This document shows positions 25,866 to 34,516 of a stretch of 47,251 nucleotides of DNA, piece after piece. Positions within the stretch are counted from its first letter, which is position 1. Every line of letters begins with the position of its first letter. This DNA comes from Nocardia tenerifensis NBRC 101015 (GTDB lineage Bacteria; Actinomycetota; Actinomycetes; Mycobacteriales; Mycobacteriaceae), in NCBI RefSeq assembly GCF_000308715.1, contig NZ_BAGH01000401.1, positions 1 through 47,251 of the forward strand. The letters run 5' to 3'. The position numbers were made by a program, and so were the translations under genes. The notes under the pieces are model-generated. The model saw nothing but the letters and a program-made list of their open reading frames with translations. It was not told where the DNA came from and made no database searches.

Positions 25866-25961
25866 AGAATTCCTCTATCGTTTGCGGACCGGTCCACCGA
25901 AGCGCCTGTGCCCCAGCGATTTCGGGATGGAATCGACACGGTCGGTCGGACCGGACCCGGT

Positions 25962-27350
25962 TCAGGAGAATGAGCAGAGCGTGCCCTCGAAATAGGTCGC
26001 CCTACCCGAGGAGTCACCGAGCATGTCGTTCGGCCCCGCGATGTAATAGCCTGGCGCCCATACACTTCCGGCGCCCGCGAAGACGACGTAGGTTCCGGCG
26101 ACCCGATGCACGGTGCTGCCCTCGGTCTCGCCGCCGATGCGAAACTCCGACCATTGGCCGGTGGGGCTCGGCGCCGTCCACAGCGCGACGTTGTAGTTGT
26201 ATCCGGTGCCGCAGGCCGCGGACCAGTTGACGCCGACACTCATGACGTACCAGCCGGACTTGGTGATCTGAATTTGCCCGCGTCCGAGATCGAGCACGTT
26301 GGCGTTGTTGGCCACCCGGATCGTGTCGAAGACGCTGCCGTAACGTTGGCTTCCGGCGACCTGTGCGACGGCTGCCGGATTCTGACGGTAGAGCGCCCAT
26401 CCCGTGCCCACCACCGCGGGTGCCGCGGTGTCGGCCGCGGCGATCGAATCCAGGTCGTAGCCGTAGTAGACACCGCCACCCCAGCCGGTACTCACGTGGT
26501 AGCCACAGAAAAGGCCGACCAGGCGATTATTGGCGCCTACCGGTGACGACACCACCGTATCCCGATAGCTGACGCGACCGATGCCGTTGACGAGGACCTC
26601 GTAGGCGGGACCGTTGGCGTTCACCGTTACTGTATCGCCGGTGTTGATGGCACTGAGATTGTCCGCCACCACCCAGCTGGTGATGCTCAGCGTGCCCCCC
26701 ACGTACGAACCGCGCTGCAGATAAATGGAGGTCCTGCCGACCTGCACGATCACGAACGACGAAAAATCGGCGGCCGCGCGGATGAGGATGCCGCTACCCG
26801 AGTACTGGCCGGACTGGTTGGGACGGCCGAGCACGATCGACACCGACTGCGAATCCGTCATCAGCGGGGTCTTCCACAACGCGAACACGGCGCCGTCACC
26901 GGTACTCGCGCTCTTGGCGAGTCCGGCCTGATTGTCGATCGCCACGATGTCCGGCGAGCTGCCCCACTTGATGGTGTTCCATTTCGTGGTGTCCCACGTC
27001 TGGAAGCCATCCGCGAAAGACGCGCCGCCGACCTGCGTCTGGGTCTGCTGATTCTGTATCACCGCGATGATCGAGGCATTAGCGGTCGAGGTGTTCTGCG
27101 CGGCGGTCGCGGCACTTTGCGCGGTATTGGCGCCGTTCTGTGCCGAATTCGCCGCGTCGAGCGCGCGCGAGGTGGTGCTGTTGATGTCGGTACTGGCGTT
27201 GCCGACGTTCTGGAACGACTGCGTGACGTTGGAGATGATCGACTGCTGAGCGGACTGCCAGGTCACCTTCTGCAATCTGGACAGGCCGTTCGAGGCGCCC
27301 TTGCTACCGACATACGCGCCGGGCGGAATGCTTTTATCCGGTGAGGTCAC
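25962..27350 (-). CDS. Minor tail/fibre protein with coiled-coil stalk, lectin-like and C1q-like domains
   Basis: 462 residues from the GTG at 27350, overlapping the upstream stop (GTGA). Residues ~30-110 are a Gln/Asn/Ala heptad-like stalk (QSAQQSIISNVTQSFQNVGN; SAQNGANTAQSAATAAQNTS), typical of trimeric fibres. Residues ~110-310 form a domain starting FADGFQTWDTTKWN and ending GYDLDSIAAAD, which resembles the lectin-like head of the 21720 gene. Residues ~325-462 look like a C1q/TNF-type trimer head (YGSVFDTIRVANNANVLDLG; SGWYVMSVGVNWSA). The architecture fits a receptor-binding tail fibre. Assignment is from domain order and context. Confidence 0.65.
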   Translation of the reverse strand: MTSPDKSIPPGAYVGSKGASNGLSRLQKVTWQSAQQSIISNVTQSFQNVGNASTDINSTTSRALDAANSAQNGANTAQSAATAAQNTSTANASIIAVIQNQQTQTQVGGASFADGFQTWDTTKWNTIKWGSSPDIVAIDNQAGLAKSASTGDGAVFALWKTPLMTDSQSVSIVLGRPNQSGQYSGSGILIRAAADFSSFVIVQVGRTSIYLQRGSYVGGTLSITSWVVADNLSAINTGDTVTVNANGPAYEVLVNGIGRVSYRDTVVSSPVGANNRLVGLFCGYHVSTGWGGGVYYGYDLDSIAAADTAAPAVVGTGWALYRQNPAAVAQVAGSQRYGSVFDTIRVANNANVLDLGRGQIQITKSGWYVMSVGVNWSAACGTGYNYNVALWTAPSPTGQWSEFRIGGETEGSTVHRVAGTYVVFAGAGSVWAPGYYIAGPNDMLGDSSGRATYFEGTLCSFS

Positions 27351-27784
27351 TGCGCGTCCCCGGCCGTGATCTCGTCGGCGGTGCCGATGACGGCATGGTT
27401 CGCCACCAGGTCACGCCGGTCCACCAGATGCGCCAGGTCGCCTGATTCGCGCAGCTGCTGCACCACGTGCTGGCGCTCCTCGTCGGTGAGTTCGGACATG
27501 TCCGGAGCCGACACCTGCGGTGGCGCGGGAGTGCCTTTCTCGGCCCACTGCCCCGATCCGTTGAGCCAGTGGGTCACGCCGCGCGCCGGCGGATGGAATT
27601 CCTTGGTCTGCTCTTCGGGGTAGTGACGAAAACCTAGGTCCCACAGATGTTTCGACCACTGACGCAAGACGGCGGGGTGCACGAGCAACGGTGAGTTGCT
27701 CGGCCCGGGTAGGCCGACCAACGCCCAGGTGAAGGCCTCGTGCGGGTCGTTGGGGTCGCAGTCCTCGTGCAAGGGGATAGACAT
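27347..27784 (-). CDS. Phage gene-29 family protein (DUF2744-like)
   Basis: 145 residues, GGAG site and ATG at 27784. Matches the pattern of the actinophage gene-29 family: N-terminal HEDCDPNDPHEAFTWALVGLPG, HPAVLRQWSKHLWDLGFRHYPEEQTKEF and GVTHWLNGSGQW. The C-terminal third is acidic and helical (DMSELTDEERQHVVQQLRES). In Nocardia and Rhodococcus phages the family sits in the minor-tail region, as here between Gp37-like and fibre genes. Precise function unknown. Confidence 0.75.
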   Translation of the reverse strand: MSIPLHEDCDPNDPHEAFTWALVGLPGPSNSPLLVHPAVLRQWSKHLWDLGFRHYPEEQTKEFHPPARGVTHWLNGSGQWAEKGTPAPPQVSAPDMSELTDEERQHVVQQLRESGDLAHLVDRRDLVANHAVIGTADEITAGDAQ

Positions 27785-27856
27785 AGAACGCTCCGGCGAT
27801 AGAAGTGTGCGGGTACGTCCCGGAACGCGCCGGGACAGTGGATGCGGACCGAGGGC

Positions 27857-29536
27857 CTACATCTGGACGGCGAGGGCCTGGATCTCGTCGACGACGTCGG
27901 CGATGACTCGCATCGACTTCGCGAACGGCATGTCGTGGTCCTTGTCCGAACCGACCGTGACCTGCCATGCGGGACTCGCCGTTCGCGACCAGGCGAGCTC
28001 CAGTTCGGTGACCTGATCGACGTAGATGGAGCCCTCGGGCATGCCCTTGACGGTGGAGCCCACGCGGTCACCGAGAAAGAAGTGCCCGTAGCCCTGATCG
28101 CCGATCAGGTACGGCTGACCATTGGCGACGGTGAACTTGTGGGTGAAATACCGCCGTGTCTTCCACAGCCCCTCACCCAGGGTCAGCAGCGAGCCGAGCG
28201 TGTACGCCCGATCCGCGCTTGTCTCGAAGTGCTCGAAGTAGTGTGACCAACCGGAGTTCAACGCGCGCTGCGGCGATTTGTAGGACACCCACGCCAGCAA
28301 CGTGTCCGACAGCAGTGCCATCGCAATGGTATTCACGACCTCGGTGGCGCCGTTGGCGATGCCCTGCAGCGTCGGACCGACGAAGGGTGTCTGCCCCAAC
28401 AGACCACCGAGCAGCATGCCGACGAACTGGATCGCCGAGGAGATCGCCTCGTTCACGCCGGGCATCGAGTGGCCGCCGGTCAGGATCTGCACCGACGACG
28501 ACGGCGAGACCACGAAGTGCGAGGTCTGGATGCCGGTGTGTTCGTTCTCCCGATACACCACCCACGGACTCGACGGCAGCGTGCCGAGCCAACCCGGATT
28601 CTTGTACAGGTCGGGCGCGTCCGGGTCCGGCAGCACGTTCGGGATGAAACTGAGGTTGTCCTTCTGAATGACCTGAATGGTGTGCTGCAGGCCGTCCCAG
28701 ATATTGCCGCCGGTACTCGTGCCGGTCAGGAATCCCGACTTGTCGACGATGTCCACCACGAGGCAGCCGTGCCGCAGTTCCGCACCGGGCCACGGCGCGG
28801 GATCGCCGCGCAGCCACCGCCGCGTGACCACCGCGAGCTGCGCGGACTCCAGTGAGCTGGAGGCAGCCTCGTGGAACGACTGGAATCGTGACCCGAAGAT
28901 CGACCACATCGACGTGTCCGTGGCGAAGTCGGACGGCGCGACCACCATCGACCACGTCGACTGGTCCAGATTGAACCACTGGTTGACGTCCATGGGATCG
29001 TCGGGCAAAGCCCAGAACGACGCCTGCAAACGCAGCAGGTTCAGAAACAGCGCGGTCTTCAAAGTCCAGACGCTTGGTCCGGCGAGCATGAACTCACGCG
29101 GAAACTGCACTGCCGCGGGCAGAAACGGGTTCGACCAGCAGTAGATGTGCTTGAGTTCCTGGTAGGAATGCATGAACAGCAGCTCGACGGTGGTGACGCC
29201 GTGATCGTCGGTCTTGATGACCGCCTTCTCCAGCCGGCCGTCCCAGCGCGCACCGTCCTTGTCGACGGTGATGTGCACGTTCTGCTTCTGGCGGCCGTTG
29301 ATGTCGACGGCCCACTTGGCAAGGTAGTAGTCGTAGGGCAAAACCAGTGTGCCGGTACCCGCTTGGTTGAGCACCCAGCGGAAGTCGGCACTGATCTCCG
29401 CGCCGCAGATGCCCCGCAGATTCCAGTCGCCGTCCCAGAGCCGCACCAGCGGCCGCGCGAATCGACGGTCCTTACGAATTCTTTTGTCCGCCTGCGCACT
29501 CGAATAGATGGCCGGCAGATCCAGCACGGTCGTCAC
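27857..29536 (-). CDS. Siphovirus Gp37-like tail protein
   Basis: 559 residues from the GTG at 29536, which overlaps the distal-tail stop (GTGA); a GTG at 29548 is also in frame. The N-terminal half has VRLWDGDWNLRGICGAEISA, NQAGTGTLVLPYDYYLAKW and VHITVDKDGARWDGRL, as in ReqiPepy6 Gp37-like proteins of actinophages, which are baseplate-hub/tail-associated-lysin relatives. A hydrophobic Gly-rich segment (~370-410, IQFVGMLLGGLLGQTPFVGP) may insert in membrane. The C-terminal part (YFTHKFTVANGQPYLIGDQGYGHFFLGDRVGSTVKG) is conserved in this family. Expected near the tail tip. Confidence 0.78.
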   Translation of the reverse strand: MTTVLDLPAIYSSAQADKRIRKDRRFARPLVRLWDGDWNLRGICGAEISADFRWVLNQAGTGTLVLPYDYYLAKWAVDINGRQKQNVHITVDKDGARWDGRLEKAVIKTDDHGVTTVELLFMHSYQELKHIYCWSNPFLPAAVQFPREFMLAGPSVWTLKTALFLNLLRLQASFWALPDDPMDVNQWFNLDQSTWSMVVAPSDFATDTSMWSIFGSRFQSFHEAASSSLESAQLAVVTRRWLRGDPAPWPGAELRHGCLVVDIVDKSGFLTGTSTGGNIWDGLQHTIQVIQKDNLSFIPNVLPDPDAPDLYKNPGWLGTLPSSPWVVYRENEHTGIQTSHFVVSPSSSVQILTGGHSMPGVNEAISSAIQFVGMLLGGLLGQTPFVGPTLQGIANGATEVVNTIAMALLSDTLLAWVSYKSPQRALNSGWSHYFEHFETSADRAYTLGSLLTLGEGLWKTRRYFTHKFTVANGQPYLIGDQGYGHFFLGDRVGSTVKGMPEGSIYVDQVTELELAWSRTASPAWQVTVGSDKDHDMPFAKSMRVIADVVDEIQALAVQM

Positions 29537-30414
29537 TGCAGCCCCCACGGCCGCGACCAGTTGCGTTGCTGCACAGCCATGATCGACGCGCCGGTCGGTG
29601 CGCCGGTCACCTTGACCGGCATCGACGTCGACGGCGTGTACGGCGGCACCGGATAGAGGAAGCTCACGCCGTTCATCAGCGCCCAGAACTGCGACTTGTC
29701 GGCGGCGACGATCATCTCCTCCATCGGGTCGGTGTCGACCGTCAGATCCTGGCCGCGCGCGGCGAGCGGCAGGGTGACCATCCGGGCCGCGTCGCGGTCA
29801 CCCGCGATCCACGAAAAGTCGGGCAGCGTCCACTTGCCCGGCGCGGAGCACACCCACTTCAGCCACATCGGCTGGTCGGTGGGGTTCGCGACGGTCAAGC
29901 TTCCGGACTGAATCGCCCCACCGATGGTGTCGATCGTCGAGGTCCACGAGCTCGTCACATCGGACTCCACCCACCACGGGTTGCCCGCGATGCAGGTCAT
30001 GACGACCTTGCCCCACCGCTTGAGGTGCGGATCCTTCTCCGGCTTGAAGTCCGGTTGCTCGGACAGCCGCAGCGCCAGGGCTCGGGTGCCGTAGTCGGTG
30101 GTGATGGTCATCGTCGAGTCACGGTCGTAAGCCCAGGCTTTGCGCCAGGCCGAGTCGACCGACTCCCAGGCAAGGCCCGGAGTCTGAAAGATGTTGACGG
30201 CGAAGACAACATCACGCTTGTTGATGCGGTATCCGCCGAAGGAGGAGCCGATCTGGAACGCGGTCTGGTTCCAGATCGTCGACACCGGCGCGTCGTACAA
30301 CCCGCTCGGCGACGTGGCCAGTTCCACCCCTTCTTGGCCGCGGCCCTGGCCGGCCACCGTCCATCGTGACCCGTCGACCCCGGTAATCGTGATCATCGCG
30401 GCATTCGACGCCAC
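29533..30414 (-). CDS. Distal tail protein (Dit-like)
   Basis: 293 residues from the GTG at 30414 with AGAGGTGA upstream. Features: GVDGSRWTVAG, FAVNIFQTPGLAWESVDSAWRKAW, MTITTDYGTRALALRLSEQPDF, TCIAGNPWWVES and WLKWVCSAPGKWTLPDFSW. Position directly before the Gp37-like gene and the mix of beta strands fit the Dit/minor tail protein that forms the adaptor between tube and tip. In a usual siphophage it follows the tape measure; here the gene upstream is the immunity-like copy at 30724. Confidence 0.72.
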   Translation of the reverse strand: MASNAAMITITGVDGSRWTVAGQGRGQEGVELATSPSGLYDAPVSTIWNQTAFQIGSSFGGYRINKRDVVFAVNIFQTPGLAWESVDSAWRKAWAYDRDSTMTITTDYGTRALALRLSEQPDFKPEKDPHLKRWGKVVMTCIAGNPWWVESDVTSSWTSTIDTIGGAIQSGSLTVANPTDQPMWLKWVCSAPGKWTLPDFSWIAGDRDAARMVTLPLAARGQDLTVDTDPMEEMIVAADKSQFWALMNGVSFLYPVPPYTPSTSMPVKVTGAPTGASIMAVQQRNWSRPWGLQ

Positions 30415-30497
30415 AAGTTCACCTCTCTTCTGTGGATTTCAAATAGCGCATGGCCGAACCGAATTCGGCTGTCGAACGACCGCCGGCGGCGGCCTGC

Positions 30498-30568
30498 TAC
30501 CGCGACGAATGGGACAGTTCCCATTGCATGGCAAGCACTTTCAGTCGACCGACGATGTCGTCGGTGTT
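30498..30568 (-). pseudogene. 71-bp relic of the chimeric protein's 3' end
   Basis: Matches 31555-31625 at 70 of 71 positions (one A/T difference at 30515/31572). In frame on the minus strand it reads NTDDIVGRLKVLAMQWEL-SHSSR and ends in TAG; the intact copy reads THSSR-TAA. Upstream the frame stays open for only ~18 more codons (…RHNTIDF) before a TAG, with no start. It lies in an otherwise empty 309-bp gap (30415-30723). This is the pattern left when a C-terminal module is displaced by a new cassette. Confidence 0.75.
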
Positions 30569-30723
30569 GAAGTCAATGGTGTTGTGACGCGGACCTATAC
30601 CCGCATCTCGGGCGTGACGCGGCTACGCATGACGCAGCCGACACGTGGCCGGTCATCGGCGCTGCGGTTGAGCGACGGCTGATGTGCACCGCGACAACCA
30701 CGGTGACAGCTCCTAGGCTGAGT

Positions 30724-31461
30724 TCAGCGTGTGCGCACTTGCCGGTATTTTGGAAACCGCTCGCGCATGGCGGCATCGAAAGCCGACGCCTGCTCGATCG
30801 AGTCCCATTTATGAAAGCCGTCTCGGCGTAAGTACTCATCGACCAAGGCCGCCGCATCGCGTGATCGGCCGTTCAACGCACACAGGATGACGATTCCCCG
30901 TAACCGCACCGGATCGGGATTCACCCGATCCAGACCGGTCAAGTTCGGCAGTAGCGCGAGTTCGAGTAAAGCGCTCACACTGCCGCGAGCCGCAAACCAG
31001 TCCTCGACCGGACCGGCGAGCAACCGGGTGAACTCGCCTACCCCGTCAGCGATCGCCGCCTCACCGGCCACCGAGATCTCGCGCGGATCCTGCGGATGTT
31101 CGAAGAACCCGAACAACACCGACTCCAGAAAATTGGGTTCGGCACCGCCGCCGGCCAACGCCGCTCCGGGCATGTCCCGCAAGACATCCGCGACGGCCGC
31201 CGACACGATCCAAGCCCGCGCGTTGATACCGACCCCGCCATAGCCATCCTTTTGAACGGTCGCCATGACGGCGGCTGTCATATGCGGACACCCGCTATCA
31301 GCCTTGGCACACCACACCCTGACCCAGGAAGGCTTACGCGAACCCGGCTCGGCGACATCCATCCCGTCGAGCGGTTCACTGGCTACATAGCCCGCCGCGA
31401 GTGATGCCTCGGTCACAGCAGCAGCAACCAACTTCGTCAACCGCGCCGTACTGACGACCAC
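30724..31461 (-). CDS. Putative immunity protein, left copy of a 738-bp duplicated gene
   Basis: 245 residues from the GTG at 31461 with GGAAGGG upstream. The protein is nearly identical to that encoded at 37550-38287 (differences such as W-V/W-G, DGY/DGF, DRV/DRA, ALV/ALI, and the last residues). No signal or membrane helix. Start VVSTARLTKLVAAAVTEASL; a Cys/His-containing CAKADSGCPHM; EDWFAARGSVSALLELALLP; and a C-terminal ERFPKYRQVRTR. It directly follows the chimeric tape-measure-tail protein (93 bp). An immunity role is inferred from its toxin-island position, duplication and a third diverged paralogue; I recognise no named family. Confidence 0.6.
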   Translation of the reverse strand: MVVSTARLTKLVAAAVTEASLAAGYVASEPLDGMDVAEPGSRKPSWVRVWCAKADSGCPHMTAAVMATVQKDGYGGVGINARAWIVSAAVADVLRDMPGAALAGGGAEPNFLESVLFGFFEHPQDPREISVAGEAAIADGVGEFTRLLAGPVEDWFAARGSVSALLELALLPNLTGLDRVNPDPVRLRGIVILCALNGRSRDAAALVDEYLRRDGFHKWDSIEQASAFDAAMRERFPKYRQVRTR

Positions 31462-31553
31462 ACCGATCCCTTCCGAAACCATCGGCGCCACCGTCGGGCG
31501 TGATTCATGGCCGACCCGCAGTGCGCATCGAACGCCCGCACAGGCCTTCGACC

Positions 31554-33002
31554 TTACCGCGACGAATGGGTCAGTTCCCATTGCATGGCAAGCACTTTCA
31601 GTCGACCGACGATGTCGTCGGTGTTCGAGGCTGAAATATTCACTGTGGCGGGCTGATTCACCGACGCGCCGGACATGGCGGGGGTGCCGCCCTGCTGCTG
31701 CGTACGCTCGGAACGTTGGGCCAGCATCTTGTGCAGGTAGAACGGATCCGCGTTGAGCGCCTGCAGGAAGGGGCGGTTCACCTCGGTCGACTTGGCGTTC
31801 ATGACGAACTCGCCGTCGGAGAGCCACGCCGGAACCTTGTCGCCGAACGAGGAGCCGGGGCCTTTGACCGCGCCGCCGTCCGCGTACACGGGTGCCTTGG
31901 GCGCGCTGCCGACCGGGGCCGCGTTGGCGGACGGTCTGTCGACCTGGGCGTAGCTGAAGTTGTCCGGTCCGCGCTGCACGATCGTCCGCTCCTGGAACGG
32001 TGCGATCGCCTGCACGCCGGACCCGATGTCGTGATCGATGAACAGTCCGACGTTCGGGCCGAGCTTCTCGTTATCTATCTTGGCCGGGGGGCGTTGAATA
32101 TCGATTGTGTGCCGGTTCCCGTTCGGCGCGTCCTGATAGATTTCCAGCCAGGGGTACTCGGTCGTCCTGCCGTTGACGGTCACGCCGGTAGAACCGGGAG
32201 TCCCCGCCACACCGTGGCCAGGTGTGAAGACGAGGTCCCCGTTCACCGTGCCGAGAGTGTCACCGACATCGGGCGCGAACGAGTCGTGGCCGGTGTACTT
32301 GATCCGGACCGACCCGTCCTTACCCTGCCAGACTTGAGCTTTCGGTATCGCAGCCTTCGCTTCTGTACTGCCGTCCCCGTTTACCTGCACCGACGGGTTC
32401 TGCCGAAGGACGACGAGCCCGTTCTGGTAGTCGACGTACATCGCCATCCGTGCATTTTCGGGATCGAAATTCGCGTTCGGACCGCGGTCGTCGCCGAGGT
32501 TGTACTTCAACGTCGAGGAATTGAACACGCGGTCTTCGCGGATGAACGCGTCGGCGCGCACGACTCCTTGATCGGCGACCTTGTCGATGCGGACGACGCG
32601 GATTTCAGGTCGCGCACCTTTGTACTTGGGGTCGTAGCTGTTCGGATTGAGCGCGGCGGCGGTTGCCCAATCGACGTCATCGTTCGGTGCGTGCCCGGTC
32701 ACGCGGGTAAAGGCTTCGGCCGATGCCCGGGTCCGTTCGTCACCGTCCTGAATGAATCGCGGCCCGGCCTTGCCCGTTCCGAACATGCCGATAATCCCGC
32801 TGACCAGCCGATCGATCGGAGTCGGCACGCTCTCGACGGACATCGGCCGCCGCTGTTCGAACGACGCGCGCATTGCGTCCAGTTGCTCACGGAAGTCGAC
32901 CCGCGGCAGTACCGGCGGCACGAAGACGGGCGCGGGCAGTTGCAGGCGGCCGGGTGCGGCAAGGAACTTGGCAGTCGACCGGTTATCCACAGGGTCGGCC
33001 AT
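31554..33002 (-). CDS. Chimeric protein: toxin-associated beta domain fused to tape-measure-like C-terminus
   Basis: 482 residues from the ATG at 33002 (AAGGTG 6 nt upstream). Residues 1-60 are Pro-rich (LPAPVFVPPVLPRVDF), with a short hydrophobic helix LVSGIIGMFG. Residues ~80-345 form a beta-rich domain (YNLGDDRGPNANFDPENARMAM; VWQGKDGSVRIKYTGHDSF; GTVNGDLVFTPG; EYPWLEIYQDAPNGNRHT; HDIGSG) like one found in actinobacterial polymorphic toxins. From residue 373 it becomes tape-measure-like: YADGGAVKGPGSSFGDKVPAWLSDGEFVMN in part, LQALNADPFYLHKML, then QPATVNISASNTDDIVGRLKVL. Real tape measures are far longer and helical, so this is a chimera carrying only the tape-measure tail end. Confidence 0.65.
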   Translation of the reverse strand: MADPVDNRSTAKFLAAPGRLQLPAPVFVPPVLPRVDFREQLDAMRASFEQRRPMSVESVPTPIDRLVSGIIGMFGTGKAGPRFIQDGDERTRASAEAFTRVTGHAPNDDVDWATAAALNPNSYDPKYKGARPEIRVVRIDKVADQGVVRADAFIREDRVFNSSTLKYNLGDDRGPNANFDPENARMAMYVDYQNGLVVLRQNPSVQVNGDGSTEAKAAIPKAQVWQGKDGSVRIKYTGHDSFAPDVGDTLGTVNGDLVFTPGHGVAGTPGSTGVTVNGRTTEYPWLEIYQDAPNGNRHTIDIQRPPAKIDNEKLGPNVGLFIDHDIGSGVQAIAPFQERTIVQRGPDNFSYAQVDRPSANAAPVGSAPKAPVYADGGAVKGPGSSFGDKVPAWLSDGEFVMNAKSTEVNRPFLQALNADPFYLHKMLAQRSERTQQQGGTPAMSGASVNQPATVNISASNTDDIVGRLKVLAMQWELTHSSR

Positions 33003-33128
33003 TGCTGTCACCTTCATTCGATTGTGCGGCGCTGGTGGCGCACGCGGTCCGGTTACGGTCAGTAGGCTGCGATGTGCCTGGCTCGCGGTTCGCGGCTGTG
33101 GCACAACCGATGTCGAGGGGGTAGCAGC

Positions 33129-33752
33129 GTGCGAGGTAGGTCGCGTCGCGCTCGGTCGGCGGCCGCCTTGCTGTTGTCGGCGGCGCTGCTGATCGCTGGC
33201 GGATGTGGTCGGGATCGGCAACCGACTTCCGCCGGTTCGACCGCGGTGGAGTGGACACCCAAACCTGAACTCACGTATGTGAGCGACTTCCCAGTGGCCA
33301 CCGATCTCACCGAAAGGCTGGCTCAAGCCGCCACGATCGAGCATCTACGGCAGACCGTGCGACTGCTCCCCGCCGAACTGTCGCTGGTGACACGGGACCG
33401 GTGGGACGGCCGCGCCGTCGGCACCAGTTTCGTCGATACCTGCACGCTCGACGACCGAGTGCCCGACGCGCCGCTGGGACTCTGGCTGGGCTATCTGGTC
33501 GTCGGCGGTACGCGACCGGCTCGGGACTACCTACCCGAATTCCGTTCCGCCTGGCAGTATCTCGGTTGGCCGGTCGAATACGCGCCCAACGTGACGCCGA
33601 ATGTGGTGAAGGCGACGACCCCGGATCACTACACGCTCACCGTCTCGGCGGCTTCGACCGGCGACCTCGGGGTCGATGTCGCTAGCCCGTGTTTCCCGAA
33701 CACCGGTCGCGGGGGTGCCGATCCGTTACCGCCGGCGATTCCGCATCCTTGA
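33129..33752 (+). CDS. Lipoprotein on the opposite strand inside the toxin island
   Basis: 207 residues from the GTG at 33129 (GAGGGGG upstream). Signal: RGRSRRARSA, hydrophobic ALLLSAALLIAGG, lipobox AGGC. The mature part has EWTPKPELTYVSDFPVATDL, LVTRDRWDGRAVGTSFVDTC and a second Cys near the end (VASPCFPNT). The fold is unknown; similar lipoproteins occur beside secreted effectors in nocardiae and mycobacteria. Being plus-strand in a minus-strand operon it has its own promoter, and could give envelope-located protection against a toxin (inference). It converges with the 33758 gene, 5 bp between stops. Confidence 0.62.
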   Translation: MRGRSRRARSAAALLLSAALLIAGGCGRDRQPTSAGSTAVEWTPKPELTYVSDFPVATDLTERLAQAATIEHLRQTVRLLPAELSLVTRDRWDGRAVGTSFVDTCTLDDRVPDAPLGLWLGYLVVGGTRPARDYLPEFRSAWQYLGWPVEYAPNVTPNVVKATTPDHYTLTVSAASTGDLGVDVASPCFPNTGRGGADPLPPAIPHP

Positions 33753-33757
33753 CGAAC

Positions 33758-34147
33758 TCAGCTGACGTACACCGCGACGAAGAGTCCGGCGCCGAGCGCC
33801 TGGCCGTTGCCGTTCTGATGCAACCGCACGTCGATGACGTCGCCGGGTAACAGGATCGGTTGCGCGGTGATGGGAACCGACACCGGCCCCTCCGCGGACA
33901 ACGAAACGCCGGTCGTGGTCGTCAGACTCGCGAAAGTCGATACGACAGCACCGGCTCGGAACTGGCGGACCGAGATCGTCACATTGTTCGTCGCCGCGCC
34001 GACAACCGTCGAATACCCTGCGGGAGCGACGATCTCGACATCGGTCACGGTGTCGCCGCTGTAGAACTCCTGCGAGTAGACACCCGCGACCGCAATCAGA
34101 TCGGCGCCGCCCGCGGCCTGCGCGGGCAGGGTGGTCGAGTAGATCAT
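33758..34147 (-). CDS. Small beta-rich phage structural protein
   Basis: 129 residues, ATG at 34147 with GAGG upstream. All-beta composition: YSTTLPAQAAGGADLIAVAGVYS, DVEIVAPAGYSTVVGAATNNVTISVRQF (shown in part), LPGDVIDVRLHQNGNGQALGAGLFVAVYVS. It looks like a jelly-roll virion or decoration protein, and similar short proteins lie in actinophage structural modules. Its location, inside the immunity array rather than with the other tail genes, suggests the island was inserted around it. Confidence 0.55.
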   Translation of the reverse strand: MIYSTTLPAQAAGGADLIAVAGVYSQEFYSGDTVTDVEIVAPAGYSTVVGAATNNVTISVRQFRAGAVVSTFASLTTTTGVSLSAEGPVSVPITAQPILLPGDVIDVRLHQNGNGQALGAGLFVAVYVS

Positions 34148-34332
34148 GGGAACCTCACTGCCAGGTATTCATCGGGCTATCAATGGAATTGGTCGACGGG
34201 TGGGGTCGACGGCGGCCGCCGCGATAACCGTTCGGTCGTCGCGGCGGTCGCGGAAGGTTATGGAGCGTCGACGACATACTTTCGACGCGGCTATCTCGCT
34301 GTCAGTTCGACCGGCCCTCAGCGCGGTAACCG

Positions 34333-34491
34333 CTATGCGGAACCGGCTATGTAGTCCGACATGTCGCTGAGGTCGGGCGGCTCGTCCGACCCGTCCACCC
34401 ACGCATCGATCCGCGGTCCGGCGGGTACGTCGACGCTGAAGAAGTCACGCAGTACTGTCAACGCTGCGGCAAAGCGTGTCCAAGCAGCCAT
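34333..34491 (-). CDS. Short hypothetical protein
   Basis: 52 residues from the ATG at 34491 (weak GGTGA site), 25 bp after the DUF6301-like gene. AAWTRFAAALTVLRDFFSVD then acidic DGSDEPPDLSDMSDYIAGSA. Small and acidic, like many immunity partners, but support is only codon use and spacing. A longer in-frame start at 34581 would overlap the upstream gene. Confidence 0.4.
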   Translation of the reverse strand: MAAWTRFAAALTVLRDFFSVDVPAGPRIDAWVDGSDEPPDLSDMSDYIAGSA

Positions 34492-34516
34492 CGACTCACC
34501 CCGCCCGCGATAATGA

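Noticed and set aside
34169..34402. 77-codon minus-strand open frame
   Set aside because: Overlaps the 34333 gene in another frame and looks like an Arg-rich shadow.
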